Shown: positions 8,903 through 18,438, counted from the stretch's first letter. The stretch is DNA of 64,000 nt from an uncultured Oscillospiraceae bacterium (GCA_900541565.1 UQKB01000006.1:1-64000), one strand, 5' to 3'. Numbers and translations: made by a program. Notes: generated by a model from the sequence alone, not told the origin.

Positions 8903-11071
8903 TTATACAAACCAGCCGTTTCCTGTTTCAATGTCTAAACTTAAGCCGGTATGGTTGCTGTAAAGCTTTGTATCAAGAAGGACAAATGCCTCCTCGCATA
9001 CGGGGGCGACGGCACCGGCATTTTGAAGCGCTGTCAGGTGCTGAGGGTAAATGTTTACCGCATATTGCCCCAATTTATGGTACAGCTCGCGGCTGATCTT
9101 ACCCAGTTGTAGCTGCTCTACAAGCTGTTGCCCTTCTCCCAGCGGAATATAAACCGTTGTCGTGGGGGATTCAATCAGGTGAAACCGTTTTGCCACCAGG
9201 GCAAACGGAAACATCCGGCCGTCCATTCCTCTTGCAATTCCGTCCAGAATTCCTTTTTGATCTAACGCCTTGTCTCCTGCCATAGTAAGCAGGTGCGAAA
9301 AATATGCTTCAATCGCGTCGGGCGTGGTGGGATCATCATATTCGCGCAGAACCATGCGAGTAGCCGCTATGTTTTGTTTGAGCATGCCTGGCGCCTCTTG
9401 GCCGGACAGCTGAAATATGAACACAAAGCTATTTTGCAGGGCGCGTCTGCCTTCCCGGTTGCAGCGCCCTGCCGTTTGCAGGATAGAATCCAGCCCTGCC
9501 TCTTCGCGCCAGACCTGGGGAAAATCCACATCTACCCCAGCTTCAATTAAAGAGGTGGAAACGACGCGGCAAGGAATCCCCTGTGCCAAGCGTTCCCGGA
9601 TTTCTGCCAGTAAGCGCTTTCGGTCGGACGGGCACAGCAGGGTGGTAAGGCAATACCTGCCCTCTTCCTTTAATTCTGCATACAGCTTTTGTGCGGTGGA
9701 CCGGCGGTTTACTACGCACAACACCTGGTTTTGCGTGTTCAAACGCGCAACCAGTTTCTGTGCGTCCAACTTTCCTGCAAGAGAAAGCCTTGTTCGCCGA
9801 AAAATTTCAAAAGATGTGGAGCTGTCTTTCCAAATTTCGCGCATAGCAAGCCCGCAAGCCAGCTTATCAAACAGCGGCTGCAGCGCAGGCTGTGTTGCAG
9901 TGCAAAGAACGGCAGTAGCGCCATAATGGCGTACCAGTTCGCCAATTGCAGCAACGCAAGGGGAAAGATAGGGAACAGGTAAAGTTTGTGCTTCGTCAAA
10001 AATTATCACACTGTTTGCAATATTGTGCAGCTTCCTGCATCGCGAAGGGTGATCGGCATACAGCGATTCAAAAAACTGCACGGCTGTTGTAACGATCACC
10101 GGCGCATCCCAGTTTTCAACCGCCAATGCCTTACGGTATGCCTGTGGGTTGTCTGCGTCTTCTTCGGCGACTGCACGTTCTATGCCAGCATGATGTTCCA
10201 CCACGTTTTCCGGCTTGAGTATCTGCTTAAAAACGGCTGCGTTTTGGTCAATGATCGAGGTATAGGGAATCACATAAATTACCCGCTCCATTTTTTGGGC
10301 TTTGGCCATAGAAAGCGCAAAAGCAAGGGAAGCAACGGTCTTACCGCCGCCGGTGGGAACCGTAAGGGTATATAATCCCTTTTCAGCGTTTGCTCCGCAG
10401 GTAAAGCAGGTTTTTAAAATTTCACAGCGCTTTTTATTCAGCTCTGTATCAGCATGATCAAGCCAGGGCTTTACATGGGAAACCAGGCTTTCTGAAAGCT
10501 CTGAAATAGCAGAATATTTGCCGCGTGGTGCTTCCATGCCTGCCATAAAGGTTTCTGTATCAATATAGTCCGCGTCAACCAGGCAGGAATACAGCATATG
10601 AATATAAAAAAACTCCGTAAAATTGTCTGCTGGCAGATTTTCGGGACGCTTCGCCGGTGTTGGCTGAATTTCGCAGCGCCAAGCGGTATAAGGCTCGACC
10701 GTTTTCTTTAATCTTCCCAGCAATGTACCGCTGTCTTTTGTATCTATACGGCTTCCGCCGTCTGGCAGGCCTCCATGATGGCCTGCCGCTGCAAAAGCAA
10801 CCTCCAGCTGTTGTAATTCTTGAAGCGCAACCTGTGCGCCAGCCGTAGAATGATCCACCTGCTCACTGCTGCCTGCAAGACGCCGTTGAAAGGCTTCGCT
10901 ATACTTGCCGATATCATGCAGTAAACCGGCCAAATATGCGTGTTCTTCTCCGCCAAAGGCTCTGGCAAATTCTGCTGCACGGCTTGCTGTACCCATTAGG
11001 TGCTCTTTTACTGTCTGTTGCAGACCGGCATGGTTGGTATGAGCAAAATAAATTGGGGCTTCTTTTTTCAT
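8903..11071 (-). CDS. cas3: CRISPR-associated helicase-nuclease Cas3
   Basis: The product is 722 aa from the ATG at 11071 (MKKEAPIYFAH), chosen because GGAGG lies 7 bases upstream; the open frame runs 16 codons further without such a site. The N-terminal HD nuclease has LLHDIGKY (His52-Asp53). The SF2 helicase follows: Walker A TVPTGGGKT (Lys244), DEAQ box (359-362), CTATQ, and motif VI near QTAGRCNREGR. Cas3 is recruited to Cascade-bound DNA, nicks it and degrades the unwound strand. It is the first gene of the cas operon. All catalytic motifs are present, so interference should be functional. Confidence 0.97.
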   Translation of the reverse strand: MKKEAPIYFAHTNHAGLQQTVKEHLMGTASRAAEFARAFGGEEHAYLAGLLHDIGKYSEAFQRRLAGSSEQVDHSTAGAQVALQELQQLEVAFAAAGHHGGLPDGGSRIDTKDSGTLLGRLKKTVEPYTAWRCEIQPTPAKRPENLPADNFTEFFYIHMLYSCLVDADYIDTETFMAGMEAPRGKYSAISELSESLVSHVKPWLDHADTELNKKRCEILKTCFTCGANAEKGLYTLTVPTGGGKTVASLAFALSMAKAQKMERVIYVIPYTSIIDQNAAVFKQILKPENVVEHHAGIERAVAEEDADNPQAYRKALAVENWDAPVIVTTAVQFFESLYADHPSRCRKLHNIANSVIIFDEAQTLPVPYLSPCVAAIGELVRHYGATAVLCTATQPALQPLFDKLACGLAMREIWKDSSTSFEIFRRTRLSLAGKLDAQKLVARLNTQNQVLCVVNRRSTAQKLYAELKEEGRYCLTTLLCPSDRKRLLAEIRERLAQGIPCRVVSTSLIEAGVDVDFPQVWREEAGLDSILQTAGRCNREGRRALQNSFVFIFQLSGQEAPGMLKQNIAATRMVLREYDDPTTPDAIEAYFSHLLTMAGDKALDQKGILDGIARGMDGRMFPFALVAKRFHLIESPTTTVYIPLGEGQQLVEQLQLGKISRELYHKLGQYAVNIYPQHLTALQNAGAVAPVCEEAFVLLDTKLYSNHTGLSLDIETGNGWFV

Positions 11072-11538
11072 TGCTTGACCTCCGTATTTAAAATGGGGGA
11101 AATGCCACGTTCTATGCAAATAAAGTGTAAGAATTGCGCTGAAAGATAAATTTTATACAAACATGCTTATATCTGTCTGGAACCCAAGCCTGGCGTTGTC
11201 TCTGTATTTATGCCTAAAATATACATTTTTAAGTATATTACCATATATTTTTGCAAAAGTATACATTTTTTTAAACAAAATTTGCAATATAGTCATTTTT
11301 TTATATGGTATTTACAGATGAATTGAAAGGGGGAAAAATTCACACAATAAAAACCGCAATTTTACAGATATGTGCGCAATGAAAGCTTTCAAAATGAAAG
11401 AGCAGGCTTTTCAAAGTGGTGTAAACGCTGGGGTTTGTTTTACACAAGGGCAGTTTTGCATGCTTTCTAATTGCCGAACCCTCTTTTATTGCAATAAATT
11501 GAATGAATTTGATTGTTTTTTATTATTTTTCTACTTTT
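11072..11538. promoter_or_regulatory. Divergent control region between cas3 and the fructose operon
   Basis: No gene is seen. For the leftward cas operon the region is very AT-rich and carries TATACATTTTT twice, 40 bp apart (11220-11230 and 11260-11270), and an inverted repeat AATATAC/GTATATT inside 11219-11239. Nearer the fructose operon is a perfect palindrome TGAAAGCTTTCA (11380-11391), followed by a looser TGAAAG/CTTTTCA pair. These resemble catabolite-response (cre/CcpA) sites, as would suit a sugar operon, although the palindrome is shorter than the 14-bp consensus. The identity of the binding proteins is inferred. Confidence 0.5.
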
Positions 11539-11596
11539 TTTGATTGAAAATGCTTGACTTTGATTGAAATTGCTGCTATTCTAATTGCAAGGAGGT
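11508..11596 (+). promoter_or_regulatory. Fructose operon promoter with repeated TTTGATTG operators
   Basis: A near-consensus promoter is present: TTGACT (11554-11559), 17-bp spacer, TATTCT (11577-11582). The sequence TTTGATTG occurs at 11508, 11539 and 11559. The last two copies extend to 16 bp (TTTGATTGAAAATGCT and TTTGATTGAAATTGCT), are spaced exactly 20 bp apart and straddle the -35 box. This is the arrangement expected for a DeoR/FruR-type repressor acting on its own operon. The ribosome binding site AAGGAGGT (11589-11596) lies about where transcription should begin, so the leader would be very short. Confidence 0.7.
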
Positions 11597-11606
11597 CAAT
11601 TGTCTT

Positions 11607-12350
11607 ATGCTTACAGAGGAACGATATGCACAAATACTGCGTATTTTGCAGGAAAAAAAGGCTGTAACGGTAACAGAGCTGACCGCTTGCCTACACACTT
11701 CGGAATCGACTATAAGGCGTGACCTGAACGCTCTGCATGAGCAGGGGAAGCTCAATAAAGTGCATGGCGGCGCTACGCTGCTTACAAACAGCTTTACCAT
11801 GCAGGAGGAAGACGTGCAGACCAAAGCGCGCCTGCATATAAAGGAGAAAGAGCGGATTGCAAGATATGCCGCTTCCATTGTCAATGACCACGACTTTATA
11901 TATATCGACGCCGGCACAACGACCGAAAAGATGATTGACTTTTTGCAGAAAACCCGCGCCACATTTGTTACAAACGGTGTGGCACATGCAAAAAAGCTGA
12001 TTCAAAAAGGCTTTAAGGCTTATATCATCGGTGGACAGCTTAAGCTTTCTACCGAAGCGGTCGTTGGCGCAGAGGCTGTGATTAACCTGAAAAAAATGAA
12101 TTTTACAAAGGCCTTTCTGGGAGCCAACGGCATATCGGATGACCACGGTGTTACCACGCCCGACGTTGAGGAGGGCTTGATCAAAGCAGAGGCAGTCAAC
12201 AGAAGTTATATCACCTATGTGCTTGCAGATAGCAGCAAATTTGGAAAGATTTCATCGGTAACCTTTGCAGATTTGTCGCAGGTGTGCATAGTTACGGACA
12301 GCGTTCCCGATACTAAATATCACGATAAAGCGGTGATAAAGGAGGTGTAA
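11607..12350 (+). CDS. fruR: DeoR-family transcriptional regulator of the fructose operon
   Basis: The product is 247 aa. The N-terminal winged helix-turn-helix is a clear DeoR type (residues 1-55; motif STIRRDLNALHEQGKLNKVHGGA). The C-terminal effector domain has FIYIDAGTTTEKM, the sugar-phosphate-binding pattern. Regulators next to fruK usually repress the operon and release DNA when fructose 1-phosphate (or a similar ester) is present. The TTTGATTG repeats across the promoter are its likely operators. The start has an ideal AAGGAGGT site. The fruK ribosome binding site lies at the end of this gene. Confidence 0.9.
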   Translation: MLTEERYAQILRILQEKKAVTVTELTACLHTSESTIRRDLNALHEQGKLNKVHGGATLLTNSFTMQEEDVQTKARLHIKEKERIARYAASIVNDHDFIYIDAGTTTEKMIDFLQKTRATFVTNGVAHAKKLIQKGFKAYIIGGQLKLSTEAVVGAEAVINLKKMNFTKAFLGANGISDDHGVTTPDVEEGLIKAEAVNRSYITYVLADSSKFGKISSVTFADLSQVCIVTDSVPDTKYHDKAVIKEV

Positions 12351-12353
12351 AAT

Positions 12354-13256
12354 TTGGTTTATACGGTAACATTTAACCCGGCTTTGGATTATGTTGTGCA
12401 TATTAACGACCTTATAATGGGGCAGGTAAACCGTACAACGTCGGAAGAACTGTTTTGCGGAGGAAAGGGGATCAACGTGTCTACTGTTCTTGCCTCCCTC
12501 GGTATACAAAATCGGGCGTTGGGCTTTATAGCCGGCTTTACGGGCGACGCCATTGAAAGAGGGGTGCGCGCACAGGGAATAGAAGCCGAGTTTATCAGGC
12601 TGCCAAAAGGCTTTTCCAGAATCAATATAAAAATAAAGGCAGGGCAGGAAACAGAGATCAACGGCCAGGGGCCGCCTATACCACAGCAGGCAATTTGTTC
12701 GCTTTTGGAAAGGCTGGACCACCTGCAGGCGGACGATTGGTTGGTTCTTGCCGGCAGTATCCCCAAAACTCTGCCAGAGGACATGTATGAAAAAATTCTT
12801 TCAAGGCTGCAGGGCAAAGGAATTCGTTTTGTAGTCGACGCAACAAAAGATTTGCTGGTCAATGTATTGAAATATCGTCCGTTTTTGATTAAGCCCAACA
12901 GTATAGAGCTGGGTGAGATTTTTCAAAAAAACCTTAAGACAGACGACGAAATCAAAGCATGTGCACACAGGCTGCAGGAAATGGGAGCGCAGAACGTTTT
13001 GGTGTCTATGGCAGGCGACGGTTCTATTTTGCTGGATGAAAACGGGCGTTTTTACAGAATGGGCGTGCCTGCGGGGAAGGTTGTAAACTCTGTTGGAGCG
13101 GGGGATTCCATGGTGGCCGGTTTTATTTATGGGTATACATGCAGCAAGGATTACGCTTACGCGCTGAAGACAGGTACGGCGGCAGGCAGCGCTACGGCGT
13201 TTTCTCCGGGTCTTGCAACCAAACAGAAAGTAACGGAGCTGCTGGAAATTTTATAA
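12354..13256 (+). CDS. fruK: 1-phosphofructokinase
   Basis: The product is 300 aa and belongs to the PfkB/ribokinase family. The start MVYTVTFNPALDYVVHI is the family hallmark. GKGINVSTVLASLG binds the substrate and VNSVGAGDSMVAGF holds the catalytic Asp and anion hole. The enzyme phosphorylates fructose 1-phosphate, the product of PTS uptake, to fructose 1,6-bisphosphate. A TTG start at 12354 is used: GGAGG is correctly placed upstream and no nearer ATG fits. A tagatose-6-phosphate kinase role is possible for this family but less likely beside a fructose EII. Confidence 0.93.
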   Translation: MVYTVTFNPALDYVVHINDLIMGQVNRTTSEELFCGGKGINVSTVLASLGIQNRALGFIAGFTGDAIERGVRAQGIEAEFIRLPKGFSRINIKIKAGQETEINGQGPPIPQQAICSLLERLDHLQADDWLVLAGSIPKTLPEDMYEKILSRLQGKGIRFVVDATKDLLVNVLKYRPFLIKPNSIELGEIFQKNLKTDDEIKACAHRLQEMGAQNVLVSMAGDGSILLDENGRFYRMGVPAGKVVNSVGAGDSMVAGFIYGYTCSKDYAYALKTGTAAGSATAFSPGLATKQKVTELLEIL

Positions 13257-13273
13257 AGAAAGGAACGGGACTT

Positions 13274-15211
13274 ATGCGTATTACAGATTTGCTTAAAAAA
13301 GAAGCAATTCTCCTGCATGCGAAGGTCGCTTCAAAAGACGAAGTGATCCAAACAATGGTTGCTCTGCATCAAAAAGCGGGAAACCTTACAGATGTAAAAG
13401 CGTACACGCAGGGGATCCTTGACAGGGAAGCAGCCGGTACGACTGCAATCGGCGATGGAATTGCCATCCCGCATGCAAAAAGCCCGGCGGTAAAAAATCC
13501 GGGCTTGGCGGCAATCACGGTGCCGGACGGCGTGGATTACCAGGCAATGGACGGAAAACCCTCCAACCTTATTTTTATGATTGCAGCGCCTATGGACGGC
13601 GACCTGCATCTGGAGGTGCTTTCCAGATTAACGGTTTTGCTGATGGACGAAGCCTTTCGCAGCGCGCTGCTGCAGGCAAAAACAAAGGAAGAATTTTTAG
13701 CGGTTATCAATCAAAAGGAAGCGGAAAAGTTTCCGGAGGAAGCAAAGGCACAGGCCGCGCAGCCCCAAAAAGAGGGCTTTCGTGTACTGGCTGTTACCGC
13801 CTGCCCAACGGGGATCGCCCACACCTATATGGCTGCAGAAGCGCTTGAAAAAGCGGGAAAGGAAATGGGCTATCCGCTGAAAGCAGAAACAAACGGCTCG
13901 GGCGGGGCTAAAAATGTGCTGACAAAAGAAGAAATTGCAAATGCCGACGGCATTATTATTGCGGCAGACAAAACGGTAGAAATGGCGCGTTTTGACGGTA
14001 AGCCCGTGCTCAGTGTCAAGGTTGCAGACGGCATCCATAAGCCGGAAGAGCTCATCGGTAAAGTTATAAACGGGCAGGTGCCTGTTTATCATCATACGGG
14101 AGGCACGCAGGCGGCTGCCGCCGAGCAGGAAAAAGAAAGCTTTGGCAGGCAGATTTATAAACACCTGATGAATGGCGTTTCACATATGCTTCCGTTTGTT
14201 GTCGCCGGCGGTATTTTTATTGCCATTGCGTTTTTGATTGACACCATTGCAGGCGCGCCGCAGGACAGCAATTTTGGCGTGGCCACGCCGGCGGCCGCTT
14301 TCTTTAAAACCATCGGAGATTACGCGTTTAATTTTATGATCCCAATTCTTGCGGGCTATATTGCAAGCAGCATCGCAGACAGACCCGGCCTTTTGGTTGG
14401 TTTTGTCGGCGGCTTTTTGGCTACGACGGGTTCCACGTTTTCACTGCCGGGCGGCGATATTCCCTCTGGTTTTCTGGGGGCGCTCTTTGCCGGCTTTGTC
14501 GGCGGGTATCTCATGCTGGGCCTTAGAAAGCTCTGCGATAAGATGCCCCACGCTTTGGAAGGGATCAAGCCTGTTTTAATTTACCCGCTTGTAGGCCTTG
14601 GTTTGATTGCGGTGATCATGTGCGCAGTGAATCCGTTTATGGGTATGATTAACACGGGTCTTACCAATTTCCTAAATTCTATGAACGAGGGCAGTAAAAT
14701 CATACTTGGCTGCGTGCTTGGCGGCATGATGGCAATCGACATGGGCGGACCCTTCAATAAAGCCGCATATGTGTTTGGTACGGCGGCCATTGCTTCTGGT
14801 AATTATGACATTATGGCGGCTGTAATGGTTGGCGGGATGGTGCCGCCTCTTGCAATTGCGCTTGCAACCACCTTTTTCAAAAACCGGTTTACAGCGGAAG
14901 AACGCAAAAACGGTATAGTCAACTATATTATGGGGTTAAGCTTTATTACAGAAGGCGCAATTCCCTATGCAGCGGCAGACCCGTTGCGTGTAATCCCGGC
15001 GTGTGTATTGGGCGCTGCAACGGCAGGCGGTATTTCCATGGCGTTTAACTGCACGCTTATGGCACCGCACGGCGGTATATTTGTGTTTGCAGTGGTTGGC
15101 AACTGGCCTATGTATCTGGCGGCGCTTGCAGCGGGAGCTGTGGTCGGTATGCTCTTCCTTGCGCTTTTTAAAAAGCCGGTTAATCAACGGAAAAAAGAAC
15201 AGGTAAAATAA
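13274..15211 (+). CDS. fruA: PTS fructose transporter, fused EIIA-EIIB-EIIC
   Basis: The product is 645 aa from the ATG at 13274, which has AAAGGAACGGG upstream. The longer open frame to the left overlaps fruK and is not used. The domain order is EIIA (phospho-His67 in GIAIPHAKS), EIIB (phospho-Cys177 in ACPTGIAHTYMAAEAL) and a membrane EIIC from about residue 300 with GGPFNKAAY and EGAIPYAA. It takes up fructose and phosphorylates it at position 1, with phosphate coming from HPr. The product is the substrate of the upstream fruK enzyme. All three domains look intact. Confidence 0.94.
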   Translation: MRITDLLKKEAILLHAKVASKDEVIQTMVALHQKAGNLTDVKAYTQGILDREAAGTTAIGDGIAIPHAKSPAVKNPGLAAITVPDGVDYQAMDGKPSNLIFMIAAPMDGDLHLEVLSRLTVLLMDEAFRSALLQAKTKEEFLAVINQKEAEKFPEEAKAQAAQPQKEGFRVLAVTACPTGIAHTYMAAEALEKAGKEMGYPLKAETNGSGGAKNVLTKEEIANADGIIIAADKTVEMARFDGKPVLSVKVADGIHKPEELIGKVINGQVPVYHHTGGTQAAAAEQEKESFGRQIYKHLMNGVSHMLPFVVAGGIFIAIAFLIDTIAGAPQDSNFGVATPAAAFFKTIGDYAFNFMIPILAGYIASSIADRPGLLVGFVGGFLATTGSTFSLPGGDIPSGFLGALFAGFVGGYLMLGLRKLCDKMPHALEGIKPVLIYPLVGLGLIAVIMCAVNPFMGMINTGLTNFLNSMNEGSKIILGCVLGGMMAIDMGGPFNKAAYVFGTAAIASGNYDIMAAVMVGGMVPPLAIALATTFFKNRFTAEERKNGIVNYIMGLSFITEGAIPYAAADPLRVIPACVLGAATAGGISMAFNCTLMAPHGGIFVFAVVGNWPMYLAALAAGAVVGMLFLALFKKPVNQRKKEQVK

Positions 15212-15263
15212 AACGGTATAAAAAGGGATGTTTTCCAGAACAAGTATAAAGGAGTGCTTTACA

Positions 15264-15527
15264 ATGGTATCAAAAAAAGTAACGCTTACAAACGGACAGG
15301 GGTTTCATATGCGCCCTGCCGGCGTTTTTGCAAATGCAATGGGAAAATTTCAGTCCGACATATGGATCCATTTTAACGGAAATAAAATAAATGGAAAAAG
15401 CCTGATGAATATTATTGCCGCGTGCATCAAATGCGGCAGTGAAATTCAGATAGAATGCAGCGGGCCTGACGAGCAGGAAGCGCTTGATAAAGCGATTGCG
15501 CTGATTGAATCTGGGTTAGGGGAATAA
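15264..15527 (+). CDS. ptsH: Phosphocarrier protein HPr
   Basis: The product is 87 aa from the ATG at 15264 (MVSKKVTLTN) with AAAGGAG upstream; the frame is open slightly further left. His15 in GFHMRPAG accepts phosphate from enzyme I. Ser46 in NGKSLMNI is the site used by HPr kinase in Firmicutes, so this HPr may also act as CcpA co-repressor. It lies between the fructose EII and enzyme I, and its stop overlaps the open frame of the next gene. It could be either the general HPr or a fructose-dedicated copy; the window alone cannot decide. Confidence 0.93.
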   Translation: MVSKKVTLTNGQGFHMRPAGVFANAMGKFQSDIWIHFNGNKINGKSLMNIIAACIKCGSEIQIECSGPDEQEALDKAIALIESGLGE

Positions 15528-15559
15528 TGCCTTGTGCAAATAGTCAAGGGGTGAATGCC

Positions 15560-17266
15560 ATGTTAAAGGGAATAGGCGCTTCCTCAGGCATCGGTATGGG
15601 CAAAGTGCTGCTGATCAAGGAGCACGACCTGTCATATGTGCCTAAAGCGGCTGAAGATGTGCAAAGCGAGCTTGCACGCTATCAAAGCGCGGTCGAAGGC
15701 TTTTGCAGCGCAACGCTTGAAAAGGCGGAAAGGCTGAAAAAGACTGCCGGTGAAAAGGAAGCAGAAATTCTGCAGGGCCACGTTTTAATGCTGCAGGACC
15801 CGTATATGCGTGAAGAAATTGAAAAACGCATAGAAAGCGGGCAGTGTGCGGAAAGCGCGTTGGAAAGCGTATGTGATATGTTTATTTCCATTTTTTCTTC
15901 GGCGGATGACGATCTTACAAACCAGCGGGCAACAGATGTAAAGGATATTAAAAACGGAATCTTACGTATTTTGCTTGGCAGGGAAGAGGCGGACATTTCT
16001 GCGGCTCCGCCGGGCACCGTGCTTGTCACAGCAGAGCTGACGCCCTCTATGACAGCCGGTATCTGCAAAGAAAATATAGCCGGAATCATTACACAGACCG
16101 GGTCGAAAACCTCGCACAGTGCTATATTGGCAAGGGCGCTTGAAATACCGGCGGTGCTCAGCCTGGAGCATGCCGTTGACGTTTTACACAACGGGGATAT
16201 GGTGATTTTGGACGGCGACAGCGGCGAGGTGCTGCAGGCGCCGGATCCCGCACAGCTTGCAGACTATACCGCGCGGCAAAAGGCCTATTTAACAGAAAAA
16301 AAAGCGCTCAAGGCCTTTATCGGTAAGCAAACGGCTACAAAAGATGGTTGCATTGTGCAGCTTGCAGCCAACATCGGCACCCCGCTCGATGCCCAGGCCG
16401 CCGTTGACAACGACAGCGAAGGCATCGGCCTTTTCAGGACAGAGTTCCTGTTTATGGACCAAACTGCGCTTCCTACGGAAGAGGAGCAATTTGAAGCATA
16501 TAAAAAAGTTGCGCTGATGATGAAGGGAAAGCCAGTTGTCATCCGTACGCTGGATATTGGCGGTGATAAAGAAATTCCATATTTGGGCCTCCAAAAAGAG
16601 GAAAATCCGTTTTTAGGCTTCCGGGCTGTGCGTTTTTGCCTAAAACGTACAGATATCTACAAGTCGCAGCTGCGCGCCCTGCTCCGGGCAAGCGCATATG
16701 GGGATATACGGATTATGGTGCCGCTTGTAACCCGTGTAGAAGAACTGCGCCAGGTCAAAGCGCTGCTTGCCCAGCTGAAAGAAGAACTTACAGACCAGAG
16801 TGTGCCGTTTAACAGCGCCATTCAGCTGGGTGTGATGATGGAAACGCCGGCGTCGGCCGTTATAGCAGACCTGCTTGCAAAAGAAGCCGATTTTTTCAGT
16901 ATTGGAACAAACGACCTGACGCAGTATACCATGTGCGCCGACAGGGGAAACGCCAATGTCGCATATTTATATTCCCATTATGATCCTGCCGTTTTGCGTA
17001 TGATCCGGCGTATTGTAACTTGCGCAAAAGATGCGGGCATCTTGGCGGGAATGTGCGGCGAAGCTGCAGCGGATCCATTGCTGATTCCACTGCTCATATC
17101 CTTTGGGCTGGAGGAATACAGCGTAAGTCCGACAAGCGTTCTTGCCACCAGAAAGGCTATTGCCGCATGGAGCAAGGAAGAGGCAGACATGCTTGCGCAA
17201 AAGGTTATGTCTCTTCCTACACAGCAAGAGGTTTTGCGGTGCCTGACCGAACATGCCCGCAGATGA
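15560..17266 (+). CDS. ptsI: PTS enzyme I (phosphoenolpyruvate-protein phosphotransferase)
   Basis: The product is 568 aa from the ATG at 15560 (MLKGIGASSGIGMGK), the normal enzyme I start and length. The phospho-His is H186 in GSKTSHSAILARALEIPAVL. The C-terminal TIM-barrel PEP-binding domain follows, with FRTEFLFMD, GGDKEIPYL, and FSIGTNDLTQYTMCADRGN. It transfers phosphate from PEP to HPr and so starts the relay HPr-EIIA-EIIB-sugar. It is the last gene of the fructose operon and is followed by a strong hairpin. Confidence 0.95.
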   Translation: MLKGIGASSGIGMGKVLLIKEHDLSYVPKAAEDVQSELARYQSAVEGFCSATLEKAERLKKTAGEKEAEILQGHVLMLQDPYMREEIEKRIESGQCAESALESVCDMFISIFSSADDDLTNQRATDVKDIKNGILRILLGREEADISAAPPGTVLVTAELTPSMTAGICKENIAGIITQTGSKTSHSAILARALEIPAVLSLEHAVDVLHNGDMVILDGDSGEVLQAPDPAQLADYTARQKAYLTEKKALKAFIGKQTATKDGCIVQLAANIGTPLDAQAAVDNDSEGIGLFRTEFLFMDQTALPTEEEQFEAYKKVALMMKGKPVVIRTLDIGGDKEIPYLGLQKEENPFLGFRAVRFCLKRTDIYKSQLRALLRASAYGDIRIMVPLVTRVEELRQVKALLAQLKEELTDQSVPFNSAIQLGVMMETPASAVIADLLAKEADFFSIGTNDLTQYTMCADRGNANVAYLYSHYDPAVLRMIRRIVTCAKDAGILAGMCGEAAADPLLIPLLISFGLEEYSVSPTSVLATRKAIAAWSKEEADMLAQKVMSLPTQQEVLRCLTEHARR

Positions 17267-17291
17267 TGGCAGAAGCGTCTATATGGAACAA

Positions 17292-17319
17292 GCCGGAGCG
17301 GATGGATATCCGCTCCGGC
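17292..17319 (+). terminator. Hairpin at the end of the fructose operon
   Basis: A perfect 12-bp stem with a 4-base loop (GCCGGAGCGGAT 17292-17303 with 17308-17319) lies 25 bp after ptsI. The T-run after it is poor (ATATGTTGTTTG), so it may be a weak terminator or an RNA-stabilising hairpin with partial read-through to the asparaginase gene. Confidence 0.6.
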
Positions 17320-17396
17320 ATATGTTGTTTGAATAAAAATTTTATAAAAGTAAAAGCAGCTGTAAAACAGCGCGATGTAAAAAGGACGGATTGCAA

Positions 17397-18431
17397 ATGA
17401 AAAAAATATTGGTAGTGTTTACAGGCGGCACAATTGGCAGCCGCACGCAGGGCCGTATCATCAATGTGGACCGGCAGCAATCCCATGCGCTGCTTACCCA
17501 ATATGTGCAAAAATACGGTGAAACAGCAAACTTTTTGCCGGTACAGCCATTGCAGCTGTTAAGTGAAAATATAACCTACAGCACCTGGAATACACTGTGC
17601 GCATATTTGTTTTCAATCGATTTGCAGGCCTTTGACGGCGTGATCATCACGCACGGGTCAGACACCTTGTCCTATACCGCTGCGCTTGTAAGCTTTCTTT
17701 TGCGCCACACGCCCGTTCCCGTTATACTAACGGCGGCAGACCGGCCGCTTGAGGATGAAAAAAGCAACGGGCTTGAAAATTTTAAGGCGGCGGTGGATTT
17801 TATAACAAACGCGGGGTTAAAGGGTGTTTTTGTATCTTATCGTGACAAGCAAGAAAAGCAGGCAATGTATCTTGCTTCACGTCTGTGCCAGGCAGATCCG
17901 TATTTGGATGTGTTTACGCCGTTTGGCGGCGCGCCTTTTGGTTATATAGAGCACGGCGCGTTTGTTTTGGATAAAAATCCCTGTAATCCAAAGCCCGAAG
18001 AGCTGTGTGTTCGCCAAAAGCCGGTTTTTATGCAGCCGCCTGTTTTTACAACCCCTGTGCTTATGGTGCAGTCATATCCAAATATTCAGTATGATCTTTT
18101 CTCCGTCCAAAATGCAAAGGCGGTGCTTTTATACCTGTATCATAGCGCAACAGCCTGTACGCAGGGGGAAGAAGCAACCTGTGTTCTTCCGTTTATAGAA
18201 CGCTGCCACAGGCAGAAAACGGTGGTATATGGCGCATCTTTTAAAAGACGGCAGGCAAGCGGGCTGTACGCAACAGAGCATGCACTTTTACAGGCGGGTG
18301 TTGTGCCCCTGTTTAATATATCGCCCGAAGCGGCGTATACAAAGCTGTGTATCGCATATAATCAAAATGAAACAGAGCCGGGGCGGTTGATGGATCAAAC
18401 CCTGTTTTTTGAAACACTTCCTGAAAGATAA
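17397..18431 (+). CDS. ansA: L-asparaginase (type I-like)
   Basis: The product is 344 aa from the ATG at 17397 (AAGGA upstream). The N-terminal nucleophile motif VVFTGGTIGS (Thr of TGGT) and the second catalytic motif VIITHGSDTLSYTAA are both present, and the length fits the bacterial type I enzyme. There is no signal peptide, so it should be cytosolic. It hydrolyses asparagine to aspartate and ammonia. It follows the fructose operon on the same strand, separated by a hairpin, and ends at a strong terminator. Confidence 0.93.
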   Translation: MKKILVVFTGGTIGSRTQGRIINVDRQQSHALLTQYVQKYGETANFLPVQPLQLLSENITYSTWNTLCAYLFSIDLQAFDGVIITHGSDTLSYTAALVSFLLRHTPVPVILTAADRPLEDEKSNGLENFKAAVDFITNAGLKGVFVSYRDKQEKQAMYLASRLCQADPYLDVFTPFGGAPFGYIEHGAFVLDKNPCNPKPEELCVRQKPVFMQPPVFTTPVLMVQSYPNIQYDLFSVQNAKAVLLYLYHSATACTQGEEATCVLPFIERCHRQKTVVYGASFKRRQASGLYATEHALLQAGVVPLFNISPEAAYTKLCIAYNQNETEPGRLMDQTLFFETLPER

Positions 18432-18438
18432 AAAAGAA

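Noticed and set aside
3552..11071. Absence of cas6 from the cas operon
   Set aside because: Normal for type I-C, where Cas5c processes the crRNA.
13139..13273. Longer N-terminus for the fructose EIIABC protein
   Set aside because: It lies wholly inside fruK in another frame; the ATG at 13274 gives the standard EIIA start and has a ribosome binding site.
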